This document shows, piece after piece, positions 39,364-51,681 of a stretch of 64,000 nucleotides of DNA. A model generated the notes under the pieces. That model made no database searches. It was not told the DNA's origin and was given only the letters and a program-made list of their open reading frames with translations. The stretch comes from Bemisia tabaci (Eukaryota; Arthropoda; Insecta; Hemiptera; Aleyrodidae): contig NC_092793.1 in NCBI RefSeq assembly GCF_918797505.1, positions 75,327,912 to 75,391,911 on the forward strand. Reading direction: 5' to 3'. The translations under genes and the position numbers were made by a program. Positions within the stretch are counted from its first letter, which is position 1; the number at the start of each line of letters is the position of its first letter.

Positions 39364-40109
39364 ATCATTAATTATACAAAAAAGTAAAGGCTTTTATTAA
39401 ATTGTTCTACATACCGTCATGATTGTAATTTAATGGAGAAAAATAATTGGCTGAAGTACATACCTGCAAAAAAGAGAGAAAGGTCAAATTAGAGAGAAAC
39501 TAGAGTTTGTAAAGAAAAGAATGACAGGAAATACCAATGAGAAAGAATCGGAACACAATTGTCAATCAAAATGTGGAATTACATGCGATCAGAAACTCCG
39601 CGCTGCTTCACGAATTTGTATCTTTTATTGGTTCCTACCTCCATATGTGAATCTTTCAGATCGAACGAGTGGAGTAGAAACGGCCAAGAAAGGCGTGGCA
39701 CAAATACGATTAGGTAGTTTTGGAACACCCTGTATGCAAATAATTTAGTATTTGTATTTCAATTAGTGTTGTCTGCTTAAATGTGACTGTCATTAATATG
39801 TTCATTCATCATCGTGATTTAGTTTATTGTTTCTTTCTCCGCCTTTCTTCTCTCTCCTCTCCTTCTTCCTGTTCCCTATAGGCACTGCCTTGAGACGTTA
39901 AAGCGCAATGTAGTCAATTGTGGCGTGAAGTCTCATTTTTAAGAATGTGACCAATACTGCATTTCGCAAAAGAAAAACTTGTTCTGTTTTTTAATAAAAA
40001 AAAATGAGGCTATTTTCCACCCGTAAAGTTTAAATTTTCTCATCACATTATCATTTCTTCATAACTTCAGAATATTTTGATGGCTATTTCCGAAATATGT
40101 ACGTTTCTC
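39364..40109. other. No gene recognised
   Basis: Unique AT-rich DNA, with pyrimidine-rich sequence at 39827-39880. Confidence 0.4.
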
Positions 40110-40258
40110 AATTGGACCTGCATTTTGCAATTTGGAATTACATCATCAGGCTCAGTTTAGAGACGACGTATGTGCCAATAGCTTCCCTGTGCATATGAAT
40201 GTTATTACGCCGGGTTGAGTAAAAATTTTAGTTCCTAACTGCAAAATTCAGCCCAATT
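40110..40258. mobile_element. Foldback MITE, GGACTGCATTTTGCAATTTGG family, copy 1
   Basis: The left ATTGGACCTGCATTTTGCAA and right GCAAAATTCAGCCCAAT are complementary, followed inward by TTTGGAATTAC versus TTTTAGTTCCTAA. Other copies are at 43938 and 51515. Confidence 0.65.
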
Positions 40259-41067
40259 CGTCTTTCCCCAGAAAAAACGCGATCAAATTTAAACGTTGCA
40301 AAATTACAACTCGCAAATTGTCATTATTAAGGAACCATTGGGATTTCATACATTAAAATTCTACCAATTTTTCCTCTGATTGCCAACAAAAATCAGGAAA
40401 ATTTGAGGGAAAAATATTACAAAGTAAAATTATCATGAAAAAAAAAAAGTATGTTGCTTCCACCTTGGGATAGAGCTGTACGTTTTTTTGTCCAAATAAC
40501 AACGAATCGTGATTGAAATCACCAATTTTTTTAATTTTTTTCCGGGCAAACTAATAAAAATGTTTCCTTGCACTTTCTTGTCGTTTCCATTAAATACGTG
40601 AAGAAACTTCACCAAAAATTCCGATAGAAACTGTTGGTTAAGTTTTTATAAATAAGAATGAAACCTGAACGGTGATTTATGACATCACTATCGGAGATTC
40701 GCATTTTCTGAGTCATGCCATCAATTTTTAAGGGTGTCCCCGAGAAAATTCAACAAAAGCTGCTGAATGAGGAGACATTAAAATCACGACCGATTTGCGA
40801 AACAGTCCGACAACAAGGATGAGACGGAAGCGACTGCGTGCTGCGTTCGCTCGTAGGCTTGACCTGTGGCCTGCAGGTTAACTGCCCGTTGTTTGTGCCC
40901 GGTGCATATGGGCCATTTGGCCAGTGGGATTTACAACCGAGATCAAAATTGAAATCCCCCGGTAGCCGGCCCGGGCGGGCTCCGAGTTTGGAATTAATTT
41001 TCGAGAGTGTATCAATGAAGCCCCATCACGCGTGTCTCGCTTCACGCCTTTCCCGCGGCCGCGAGTT
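40259..41067. other. No gene recognised
   Basis: AT-rich DNA, then a moderately GC-rich stretch at 40800-41067 leading into the 134-bp tandem array. Confidence 0.4.
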
Positions 41068-41469
41068 CCACTGCGCATGCGCAGCGCCGTATTTCCGTAC
41101 TCAGGAAGAACTCAGTATATGAGCTCATAGGCGTTACATTATTTCCTTCGATAAAATACATTTTTTGAAGGAAACCTGTGAATATGATCCTTCCAATTTT
41201 TCCACTGCGCATGCGCAGCGCCGTATTTCCGTACTCAGGAAGAACTCAGTATATGAGCTTATAGGCGTTACATTATTTCCTTCGATAAAATACATTTTTT
41301 GAAGGAAACTTGTGAATATGATCCTTCCAATTTTTCCACTGCGCATGCGCAGCGCCGTATTTCCGTACTCAGGAAGAAGTCAGTATATGAGCTTATAGGC
41401 GTTACATTATTTCCTTCGATAAAATACATTTTTTGAAGGAAACCTGTGAATATGATCCTTCCAATTTTT
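41068..41469 (+). repeat. Tandem array, 3 units of 134 bp, each with a TGCGCATGCGCA palindrome
   Basis: Units start at 41068, 41202 and 41336 with CCACTGCGCATGCGCAGCGC. They continue through CCGTATTTCCGTACTCAGGA and TTATTTCCTTCGATAAAATAC to CCTTCCAATTTTT. By eye the units differ at only a few bases. The array then breaks into unique DNA. TGCGCATGCGCA is the full consensus palindrome of NRF-1/Erect wing binding sites. Confidence 0.95.
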
Positions 41470-41631
41470 CAGGGAATGGGCTTGTTGCAAACTTTAGCTA
41501 TCAGTGCGGAGAGAAGAATTATTTCTCACGATGTCATCAAATCACTATGAATACGTCGAAAAAGTCTGAAATACACTCCTAACTTCACAATTTGCGTAAA
41601 TATATGCGTTTTTTAAAGCTTCAGTGCTCCG

Positions 41632-41718
41632 TGCAAGCTCCGTGCTCAGAAAGAACCCAGTATATGAGCTTATAGGCGTGACCTTATTTCCTTCGATAAA
41701 ATACAATTTTTAAAGTTA
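41632..41718 (+). repeat. Degenerate partial fourth unit of the 134-bp repeat
   Basis: GTGCTCAGAAAGAACCCAGTA and TATGAGCTTATAGGCGTGAC then TTATTTCCTTCGATAAAATAC match the array unit. The CG palindrome is missing. It lies about 165 bp beyond the array. Confidence 0.8.
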
Positions 41719-43598
41719 GGAGTGAATTGCTGACTTTCTCGATGATTCATTACGATTTTTGAGTCATTTTCTACAAAGAAAAATTGTTCGTTTAGCTCTA
41801 GCTTCGAAGTTTGCAACAGGCCCATTTCCTTGGCAAACCAATCCAAGATATCTAGGATTCCAAGATATCAGAACCGATTAAACATTCTCAAAATTTTGAG
41901 CAAGTTCAGTTCCTATGAGATCTTGCCACTTACATACCTGTTGATTATGATTAACGGGTGACTCCAAATAGTAGCTAGTTTGGGCTCGAAGCACTAAGCT
42001 CTGAGCTTTGAGCTTCGAGAGAGGTGACTCGGTGCTGGGCGCCAGGAAAACCGAAAGCTCGTTGAATCGCGGCGTTTTAATGAAAGTTGCGCGCGGTGCA
42101 TGCGCTTCTCGACACAAAGACAGATTCGACGAAGATATATGCGCATTTCTTCTCGTTGCGAATAAAACACGCCGAGTTTAATCTGCCCGGATAACAACGA
42201 GTCATCGTTGCCATCTTGCATTTTGAAAATATTATTTTTTTTTATTTGGCATCCAAATTTTGCGACTGTATCCAGGAGCATGTATTTATATAGGTAATTT
42301 TGTTTTCATGATATCGAGAATAACGAGTCTGAAGGTGAAACATTTTACACGCTCTTGTCGCCTAAGGCAGTTCATCTGGCGTTTTGAGATTGAAAATTTG
42401 TTCAGAACTTAATATCGAAGTTGAAAATAAAAAAAAAATTCCTATCTAATCTAAACTGTCGCCGTCTTGTTTGTTTACCTTGGTCCTTAACTGGGAGCGG
42501 AGGGACTATTTAAAAAGCCTAAACTTTGTCGACCAATCAGAGAGCGGCGCACGCTTTCTGTGGTAACAGGATGGAGATGGCAATACTCTCCCCATGTAGA
42601 CATTGTGGATGCGAATCTATTTTTTACTAACATAAATCGCGAATCAAGTATCAAAAGACATACACTTGATACTTCGTCAACGGCACATGACAATAAAAAA
42701 AAGATGCGCCTTTGGTTTTTGATGGACAACACTCAACAATTGCATCAATGTCCCATTATAGCCCTGGATAGACGATCAAATTCCCGAACTAATTCCGATC
42801 AAAGTAGCATCAAAGTGTCGAGAGTCATCAGTCTTAAACTCATTAATTTGCTTCATTCTAAAATGAAAATTTGGCAGAAATGTTTCCTGTGGCAGGAAAT
42901 GATGAATGGTGGCACTCTATTCTGATCTTACTTTGAACAAATAAGTGCGGCCCGTCAAAATTTGATGGTAGATGGTGACCATCAGTCATCAGCTTGTCCC
43001 TTTTGATCGGAATTGGTTCGGAATTTGATCGTCTATCCAGGGCTTTTGGTCGGCTCATTTTGACCGTGCAAACAGAGCTTAAAAATACGGCTTTGCCTCT
43101 GTATGGATGGACATTGAGAGGGAAAAGCGACAACCTAGGACGACTGCAGGGAGTCGCGAAGAGGAGACTGCACGTTGATATTGCGGACTGGTCCATAGAC
43201 CCGGGATGGGAGGGGGGTCCAAGGGGGGTCTGGGGGGGGGGATGTCCGTGGCTCGAGGAAGACCCGGCACCAAGATTGCACTTGGTCTTGGTGGTCGCTC
43301 GTCCGCGCGCGTGTTCGTCGCGCATCGCGCGGCACTCGCTCCACAGTCCATCGCTCCTCATACAGAAAGACGTATCTTTAATTCCACTCGAGCCCCGAAA
43401 AGCATAGAGTTATACGGAGAACAGGGCTCACGTGGAAATTGAGGTACGTCCTTACGTCGGAACAGCGACGGGTTTTAAGGTCACTTGCCGGGACCTTCGT
43501 CATCCTAGTACCGGTTCCCTCGGACCCCAACTCAAAACACACACTCCCCCCCTCCTCCTCCTCCTCTCTGCGCAGGGCGATGCGGCTTTTTACGCGGC
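41719..43598. other. No gene recognised; GC-rich island at 3' end
   Basis: Unique DNA, then a GC-rich segment (43060-43600) with G-runs at 43210-43242 and CTCCTC repeats at 43551-43566. Overlapping frames on both strands reach 167 codons but share no domain with known proteins, and low stop density explains them. Confidence 0.35.
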
Positions 43599-43606
43599 AG
43601 ATGCAC

Positions 43607-43771
43607 CAGTGGCGTGGCGTGCTTTGCGATATATCGATTGATCGGCCATTTAAACCTATGGAAAAGGATCGATAAACAGGGCGTTCGCAGCGAACACCTT
43701 AATAATCGATTCTTCACCATTGGTTTAAAGGGCATAATAATCGATACATCGCAATTCACGCCACGCCACTG
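43607..43771. mobile_element. hAT-type foldback MITE, copy 4
   Basis: The ends are CAGTGGCGTGGCGTGCTTTG and ...CACGCCACGCCACTG. Perfect 8-bp flanks AGATGCAC lie at 43599-43606 and 43772-43779. The arms are nearly complementary. Confidence 0.95.
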
Positions 43772-43937
43772 AGATGCACCTGCGAGTAAAAGCCGCGAGT
43801 AGTGAGATTAGACCGAGGGACACGGTAACCATTAGACCCGAGGTAAGCGGCCAACGGGAGACGCACCCGCGAGTGAAAAAGCTGCGAAAGGAGAAATTAG
43901 TAGAGCCAGATGCAATGCATTTTAGAGACCTCGCTCT

Positions 43938-44088
43938 ACCAGTCGAACTGCATTTTGCAATTTGGAACCATAATTTCTGGCTCATCTGTAAAAACTCTTA
44001 TGTGCTTAGGAAAACTAATGGTACTTGCGTTGTTCTTAAACTGAGCCAGAAATTATAGTTTCTAATTGCAATATGCAGTCCAGTTGAA
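43938..44088. mobile_element. Foldback MITE, GGACTGCATTTTGCAATTTGG family, copy 2
   Basis: The left arm GAACTGCATTTTGCAATTTG then AACCATAATTTCTGGCTCA, and the right arm TGAGCCAGAAATTATAGTTTC then GCAATATGCAGTCCAG, form arms of about 45 bp. Confidence 0.8.
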
Positions 44089-44976
44089 GCTTTGCAACAG
44101 GGTGCGGCAAAAGTTAAATTTGGAGCTCTGGCTCAGTGATGATCGATGAGCAACTTGTTGAGAATAAAATTAGCCGAATGATGACTGATTGTCGGGGTGA
44201 ACGTTTTGCCAGGCAAGTGTTTGCAGATTAGGTTGGTTGTGAAATTTCAATGGCTTAAGTCGAAAATACTTATCTCTATCGTAAAGTTGTAAAATATTGA
44301 AATATATGTGCATCCTCTTCTCAGAACGCTCAGAATAGCCTTGTGGGCAGGATACCTAAGACCGAGCATACAAAATCATCAATAAATAAAGGACCCGTCA
44401 GATCAATAAAACAAAAGCAGCAATGAAATATTCAATCATCCTCAGGATAAATTTGATATGATATTATATGATAAATGTAATAAATTCGATTTCTCGGAAA
44501 GGGATGTCTAATTAAAATAAATCCTTATACATTTTCTCTGTGTGTATTTGAATGAGTGAAGTAAAAATAATAGTAACAAAAACTATTCAGATGGCTGAAC
44601 GCAAAAAATGCGTAACACAATTGGATTTTTATTATTATTGCATTTCATCATATTTTTATTTTCTTCAAAAAAAAAAAAAAAAAAAAAAAATCGAAATGTA
44701 TCCTTGCGATTTTTTGTGCACTTTTCACAACGAGTGAGGAAAATTCACCGTTAATTTTAATAGGAAATGCTGGTCAGTTTTCTTTAAAAAATAAAGCATA
44801 TGAGCAAAGACTTACAACGGTGCTATGAGTTACGCATTAGAGTCATCAATTTACCATGTTGCAGTAGATTTAAAGAATTGTTTGGTATATCAATAGGGCG
44901 TTACAAAGGTACCTTCCCCTTGCAGTCCACAGCGTCCACAATCAGGTAGATATAATAGTGGACACTCATCATGCGC
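44089..44976. other. No gene recognised; A24 run
   Basis: AT-rich intronic DNA with a run of 24 A at 44667-44690. Confidence 0.45.
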
Positions 44977-45230
44977 TTCTGTCATGCTATGGAAGAACGC
45001 CGTATAAACCACCAGGCGTTGCTAAATTTCCTTCGACAAATCACGAATTTCAGGAAAATTTGTGTATTCCGATTTTTCAGCGGATTTGGTTCGTAATTCG
45101 AATAAATAAAATGCCTGAGAAAATGTCCAGAAATTTTTTTCATAACTTTCTTCGAGGATAAATATTTTCTGAGAGGAAATCTGGCAACATTTGAATGCTC
45201 ATACGGCGTTTTTACACTGTACGGCAGTTT
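44977..45230. mobile_element. Foldback MITE, GCCGTGCTAAGG-terminal family, copy 5
   Basis: The left arm TTCTGTCATGCTATGGAAGA then ACGCCGTATAAA and GTTGCTAAATTTCCTTCGAC, and the right arm GAAATCTGGCAACATTTGAA then CATACGGCGTTTTTACACTG, are inverted relatives. Confidence 0.72.
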
Positions 45231-45882
45231 TGAACCCGCGTGTGACGTAAAGACAGTGAATGTCCATCCCGAAGCGACATCCGCCACTTTACGAGTGCTG
45301 CTCGTCGTTTGGTAGCTTCAAAGGTCACTTTTTTAATTCGCCAATTTGCCTGTCTGTTTTATTCGGGTTTGGCAGTGATTCCGGCTATTTGCGGTTGAAT
45401 CATCTCCGCTAATTGGGCGACCGCGGAGCTACCGCGCCGGTGACGCGCTGGCTAATTGGACGGGGTTTCGCGGGAGGGCCGTGGGTGCATCGCGTTACGA
45501 GCCTCGGGACGGCCTCAAGTGCTTTTCTGATGGAGCCTCAGCGGGGACGCAGATACGATGCTACTTCCAAACTCCAATTGACAATTAACTCTCGTGAGTA
45601 AGGGAAGACTCATCGCGTAAAAAGCGCCCGGGCAGAGAGAAAGGCAGATGTCTCCAACGAGACTCGGAGATTTATGGAAACTGCAAGGTTCCCCGCGTGT
45701 GTCGGGCCCACATGCTGGACGCATCCCGAACACCCATGCGCGGGCTCCTTCGTCTGTAGAACTACTTAACTCGACAATTTGCTCTGGTTAAAGTTCTAGG
45801 AATTTCAAAGGAATATAATTACATACGTCTTTCATTTGTCAAAATTCAAATTATTGCAAATGGCAATGCAAAATTTAGCAAT
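45231..45882. other. No gene recognised
   Basis: A moderately GC-rich stretch (45400-45760) with short frames of no recognised family, then AT-rich DNA. Confidence 0.4.
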
Positions 45883-46110
45883 CACTAGAATAACGGTCTC
45901 TTGGATCCAAAGTTCAGACTGTTAAAAAATTTGACAACAGAAAATACTCTGGATTCAATCGGATTTTTGCTTGACTCGAGAGCCAAGCTTTTTCATTTCA
46001 GCTGACATCCTTTTGATTCAAGCGAAAATCCGATTGAATCAAGAGTATTTCTTCTTGTCAAAGTTTTCAAGAGTCTGGACTCTGGAGCCAAGAGACTTTT
46101 TTTTCCAGAG
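45883..46110. mobile_element. CACTGG foldback MITE, ATCTAGAGTCCAGACTCT family, copy 2 (older)
   Basis: The left arm is diverged (CACTAGAATAACGGTCTCTT, AAGTTCAGACTG). The right arm keeps CGATTGAATCAAGAGTATTT and AAGAGTCTGGACTCTGGA. It ends CCAGAG. Confidence 0.75.
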
Positions 46111-49003
46111 AGAGACTAATATTAATACTTGACTAATAATAATAATACTGAGACTAATATTAATATTGTTAAAGTATTTAAAGAAAATGAAAGGAGGATC
46201 TATCACGGGATCGTTGTAAGTATAAACTATACGGGTGTGAAATTTGGCCGATGAAACAACAAATCCTGGAGGTTTAGGTAGAATTAGATTAATTTTCGCG
46301 TTTAGCAATGTACTGAATTTAATTTGAGGCATATGTCTACTGCAAAATACACACACTAACATTGAGCACCTCACTTTTTTCATCTTTTTCCTTCACGTGA
46401 AGAGACGTTCTGTTAAATACGATTTAATCATGTCATAATTCTTGGAATGTCACGTCCAGGATCTTGACATTATTTTTTGGACTGCAAAGAAACATGATCC
46501 GATTCTGAAAGTTCTGGATAATCCCCCGTAACGTAAATCCAAGCAGGGTGTCGTTTGATAGTGAGCTGGCCAGTGGCCACACAAGAATTTCTACCTTAAG
46601 ATTTGGCAAATAAATCAATGGGCTCCCCATTAGCCAGGCCTTGAGACCGCTAACAAAGCCCAAAGGTCAGGCTTGTTACTACCATTAGACATCCAGATAC
46701 CCAACGAGATGATTTATTGTAACGACCTCCCTTTAATTATATGCGATAGATCGCTTAACGACAACCCTTTGAATGAATGGAAATAATCGAAACTCAATCG
46801 TTTAAGTGAACAGAGCTCTTCGCCTTGTAAATTATGGCACCACCAGTGGCGAATTGATCGCGAAATCAAATTAATAACGTTTGTTTGATTTAGAGCAGAA
46901 AAATAGCGTTGTGCGACTGCGCAGACGGAACCAATTTAAATACGGAATTATGAAACAATACATCTCTAATGATCATAAAACAAACACACGATGGCGTCGA
47001 GTCGTGAGTTTGCCATTTCGCGAATATAATTTGAGACTCCTCTGTCGGAGATCATTTGAAATCGCACAATTTGGCATCCGCAAAGTTGGCACTGCTGCAG
47101 GGCCAAACGGCTGCAGCGGTGGTACACATCGTCACAGTCGTAAAACTGATCGAACAATTGGCAGAAACCTCGCAAAAATAATCATCAATCGCGAGAATGT
47201 GGCAACAGTCCGCGCGGCACGTTTGATTGAATATTTGATTGATAGTGTTTTAAATCTGTGCGTGTGTTCGCAATTATGACAAACTTCGCGATCGGAGATC
47301 AGACTTGCAGCCGTGGAGTTTGGCTCCCTCATTGCGCAAGCTTGCAGTGCGCTTGACGGGTGTCTGGTCTACCGGCTTTCTACGCGTTCTTTCTTCCCCT
47401 CGGACTCTATCGAGAACGGAATGACGGAAAGAACTCACCGTTTCTTTGCGAGTTGTATGGTGATCTACTCGTACAAGAAAATGAGGAGAAGACGATTTTG
47501 GCAAGTGCATCCCTGATTGATGCATTCAGCTCTTTTTAACTCCTCGTGCCTCTCTTTTTTCATGTGAGAAATAAAGAGTTTACAAAAGGACAAAATACAT
47601 TCAACTTCCCTATTGCGAAGAAAGAAAAGGCAGAAAAAATAGTCGCGGAGCGGTTAGGAGCAAGACACACCATAATATGTAAGTAAAGCTGAACAAATTA
47701 TGAAAAAATCATTCACATAGTGTAAAGGATAATACACAACATTGTTTTAAAACACCCCCTAGAAGTAATTTTCTTTTCAAACGATTTCGACATTTATATC
47801 CTTGCGTTTAAGTCTCCGAGCCAGTCAAATAAATGCTATAGAAGGATGATCTATTTTTCGAGACCTCTTCATCAACATTTTTTCATTTTGTTATCCAAGC
47901 TTAAGCACTTTCTCACAGCAAGTCCGAGCATGTTCTCAAGTCAAATAATAACGTAGATGTCGCCCTTAAAAAAACGCCTACAACGTCATACACCGCAGTG
48001 GTATGCATAACATGGCTTCTTCCACCTTGGTTTCATTCGTGTTTTCAGTGAACCTAGAATAATAAATAAAAAGTGGAAGAAACCATGGAATTTATACTAG
48101 TGAGATGGATGACGTTATCTCCGTTGATATTGATGTAAGAACTATGCGTTTTGGGTAGATATTATGATTTTTTGCAATCTATAAGCTCAAAGCATCAAAA
48201 TGCGATTCTGTGACCATTGCAACTGACCCATTGTGACTGGACGATGGTGATATCGGCGAGGCACGGCGCGTAATTAAAGATCTTCGGCGGGAGAATTGCG
48301 TGAGAAAGAAGGAAAGGAGGGCCTGGGACAAGCGCGGTGAAGGATGGGGGTGTGGCAGGGAACTGATAAGCGGAAACACTTGACGTAATTCGATTTAAGT
48401 TGTGCATGTCGAATATCTTGATCGAAATTTCGGTCAGTCACGACGGAGGGCGTCGGCAGCATCGCACCGCTGTCGCTGTCTCTTCGGTGTCCAACTCCGC
48501 ACGGACCTCACCACTCATCCATGCTGCCACATGGGCCCGGCCCCGAACGCCCAAGCCCTCACATTCGTGAAACAACCAACTTCGAGGCGAAAGTTGCAGT
48601 TTCGGTAGTTCGACAGCAGCAGGAGACGAATTGTTGCGAGTGGATTTGGTTGAAGTTTTTAACTTACTGCCAACTTCCGTTACGACAATACGAAATCCCT
48701 CCGGGCGACGGTGCACCTACGACATTTGGTTTTCATGTTGGCAGCATTGGACCACGTATAAATCTCGACCACGCCCGAGGGGTTAAAAGTGATGATGCAA
48801 ACGTTGCCAAATTCATCAAGCAACTGAGTTTAGTTTGGGACTTCAGCAGAGCGTTTTTCTCCTTTTGTTTGCAATCCTGCCGATCTGGTTGAGAAAGTCG
48901 ACCAAATCCACTTGCGGAAAAGGTCGTCACCTGAGGACATTGTCATCGACGCAAAAAGCAGTTTTGGCACACCCTCTCCCGCCGATCAATTTTAAGAGGA
49001 TCA
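46111..49003. other. No gene recognised; GC-rich stretch at 48240-48740
   Basis: A short ACTAATATTAATA/AATAATACTGAGACTAAT repetition lies at 46115-46165. Frames at 46881-47279 and 48521-48892 are open but show no domain or homologue I recognise. 48400-48740 is the most exon-like by composition, with no supporting splice pair found. Confidence 0.35.
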
Positions 49004-49306
49004 AAGACGGAGAAAGGGACGAGTAAAAATAAGTAAAAAGAAATGAGGAAGAAAATGAGAAGAAAATACGAATAGAGGGAAAGAAGAAGAATATGAGGAG
49101 AGGAAGCAAGAGAGTAGAGGGAGACAAAGAAGAGGAAGAGGGAGAAAAAGAAAAGAAAGTAAGCAATAGGAAAGTAAATCTGAGGTAAAGGAAAAAAGAG
49201 AAGACAGAAGGAGGAAATGGAATAGAAGATTAAAAAGAAGAGGAAGGAGAAAAATGAGAAAAAGATGATGATAGGAGGAGGAGCAGGAAGGAGAAGAATG
49301 TAGGTA
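49004..49306 (+). repeat. ~300-bp purine-rich tract (A/G on plus strand)
   Basis: Nearly every base is A or G, with scattered T and very few C: irregular GAAGAA, GAGGAA and AAAGAG words without a fixed unit. The opposite-strand frames are Ser/Leu/Phe low-complexity artefacts. Such tracts can adopt triplex structure. Confidence 0.9.
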
Positions 49307-50865
49307 AAGATGCGAATGTTCATCGTAAGTTACAGAGGAAATCAGAGGAAATTTGGCAAAGCACAAGGCTTTTCCTGATCACGGCAGTCTCGTCTCCTAG
49401 AAAAGCCACATCTCGGCCAAACGCGTCCAAGAGCCGGCAAACACGTTCCATCGAAGGATCTCGGGGGTGGGGGGAAGAGCCGGGGGGCTGAACCGGGGCG
49501 TAAGTCAACGGAATGGGTTTCAGCTTTCAAATTATGAATGATTTCGAAAGCTGGTCGGGAGTGAGAACTCCGCGGTGCCGTTCGAAAACCGCGCATGTGC
49601 GCCCGTTCCCCGCTCAACTTACGCGGTTCTCGCTCGGGCGGGGAGGGCGAGCGCGCGGAGAGATATTGATGCTGCCCGTTGATGGAGATAATCTCGCGAG
49701 TGACCGCGCTAAGCAGGAACAACGCATCGACGCGGGGTTCGCGTTGGAGTTGAGCGGTTTTTGGAACAGCGCGGACTCGTTAGGATCCGATCGGCGTGCT
49801 CGGTGCAACATCCAGGATCCTGGATCCTGCTCGTAGCCTGGCCCGGAGAACAATCGAATCTTCCCATGTTGAAACCCAACAAGCCCGGTTCCTCTTGAGC
49901 CGTGAGCTCCGTAAGCATGTCCTCTTTTGGGGCTCTTGAGATACCGGCTGTGTTCGCTTTTAACATCCACCGACTCAATCGGGCTCCGAGCTTTGCGTCG
50001 TGAGCCTCCCCGGTCCTGCTCCGAACAAAAGGGCTCCGGAGAAGCAACTGCGATCGCCAGTCCATTGCCATGTCGCGCCGGACCTCGCCAATTTCAAACG
50101 CTCCCCGATTTTTTTCCATAATGAGTGGGTCATCATATTCACAGGAGAAAGGCAGTTCAAAAACAAGTCTACGCGGAAGGGAATCTTTCGAAAAATGTCT
50201 TTTTTCCCCATTCGATTTTTCCTATACCCGTTGAACTTGATTCGTATGTATTTCTTCGTTAATTCTCCCAAAAACTCCTGTCCGCAACAGGTATGCGGCC
50301 AGAGATAATGCATTTTTAGGGACCTCAACCCCACTCTGCTACCTTCCGAAGGCCTTGTCTCCACGGGACGTTTCTTGGGAATTGTTCCAAGTTCGAATTG
50401 CAGTGAGGAGACTTCCAAGCTTTTTCCCATTAACCAAAACAACAAAATGTCTTCTCCTTCTCTTTACGTCGTTCTAAGAACTCCACAAGGACTCTGCTTG
50501 GTACTGTAATTAGTATTGACAAACTCAGTATTTTTTCCAACTCCGCGAGTCAGATTTTTCCCTGGGACATATTCAGCGAAACTTCCCCAGGAGACAAGGC
50601 CAAATGGTGTGAATTTTACCTCCGGAATTCAACGCTCAGATTCGTCTAATGATGACTGATCACCGAAGAGTTGAGCAAATAGTTCGGTGATATTGATTAA
50701 CCTAATGGGCCAAAACTCGCTTGACAAGAGAGGACTCACCTCAACTTATACAGAGAAGTCAACACCTTGGATACAACTATTCATGCTCGACCGTTGTCTG
50801 CGTTGCATAGAATAAAGAATTGAAGGCGCATGAGGTGTCCGTTCGCTTAACCAGCGAGTGCCTAT
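49307..50865. other. No gene recognised; GC-rich island 49380-50140
   Basis: Frames of 107-156 codons overlap on both strands between 49342 and 50445, as expected in stop-poor GC-rich DNA. CAGGATCCTGGATCCTG (49812-49828) is a short palindromic repeat. No domain recognised. A possible regulatory or 5' exon region, unproven. Confidence 0.35.
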
Positions 50866-50936
50866 CGAGTATTTTTTTTTCAATAATTCTACATGAGAGC
50901 CTGGCCTCCAGATCCAAGCGAATTTTTTTTCCAGTA
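50866..50936. mobile_element. Single arm of a CACTGG-type foldback MITE
   Basis: GAGAGCCTGGCCTCCAGATC then CAAGCGAATTTTTTTTCCAGT resembles a diverged right arm of the ATCTAGAGTCCAGACTCT family. The left arm is missing. Confidence 0.5.
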
Positions 50937-51514
50937 CCCCTAACTTACCTTTTGCTTGACCTAATAAAATTGCTTAGATTTTCAGTGCGTTGTCTCTAAC
51001 ATATAAGTATTGTCTCTGTATGGGTTTTTTTTACGGAATGCCGGGTGAAAATGCGGCTAAACGCGGCAACTGGCGGGGGAATCGTGCACAAGGAGAACAG
51101 CAACTAGTCATCCTACCTCTCCGACAGCCTCCTAATTAAGTTTTAACTTAACATTCGTACTATTTCACCCTCTCCTCCCCCTCTGCACACCCCCTCCCTC
51201 CCCCCCCCCGGCGGCAGCGGCGGCGGGCGGTATCATTACCGGAGTGCCACTACAAATCCACCGATTATCGGGTCTTGCACGGAACTCGCTTCTCGATCAC
51301 TACCGCGCCGATCGCACCGATCAGGGACTTCGATCCCGATCGAGGAACGCGCTCTCATTTTCCGACGCTTCACGCGATCTTTACCCGGCGCTCTTGGAAT
51401 CGATCGAGTTTTAACGGGAAGCCTTGCATTCGTAAGAGAGTGCAGTCGCACTTCCCAGAAGCAGAGTTTTGTAAAAAAAAAATTAAAAATAGTAAACATG
51501 TATACTAGAGGATA
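50937..51514. other. No gene recognised; GC-rich patch
   Basis: Pyrimidine-rich CCCTCTCCTCCCC and a C-run near 51199, followed by GGCGGCAGCGGCGGCGGGCGG. No exon recognised. Confidence 0.4.
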
Positions 51515-51681
51515 GATGGACTACATTTTGAAATTTGGAACTTACAATTTCCGGTTCAGTGGAGAAACAACGAATGCACCATTGGTGTATATCACAAATG
51601 GTGCATTTTGGTGGGGAGGCATATCAGTGTTTTCACGGATGAGGCAGAAATTATAGTTCCTAATTGCCAAATGTAATCCAA
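51515..51681. mobile_element. Foldback MITE, GGACTGCATTTTGCAATTTGG family, copy 3
   Basis: The left ATGGACTACATTTTGAAATT then TGGAACTTACAATTTCCGG, and the right CAGAAATTATAGTTCCTAAT then TGCCAAATGTAATCCAAT, are complementary arms. The middle carries a smaller inverted repeat, GAATGCACCATTGGTG / CACAAATGGTGCATTTTGG. Confidence 0.75.

Noticed and set aside
42858..43407. Overlapping frames of 137 and 167 codons on opposite strands
   Set aside because: Low stop density in GC-rich DNA; no domain, no codon-bias contrast and no splice support.
46881..47279. 132-codon plus-strand frame
   Set aside because: No recognisable domain, and an equally open frame lies opposite; probably chance.
48943..49366. 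121-126 codon Ser/Leu/Phe-rich minus-strand frames resembling membrane proteins
   Set aside because: They are translations of the pyrimidine complement of a purine tract and have no sequence complexity.
49342..50445. Several 100-156 codon frames on both strands
   Set aside because: Same compositional effect; none resembles a known protein and they exclude one another.
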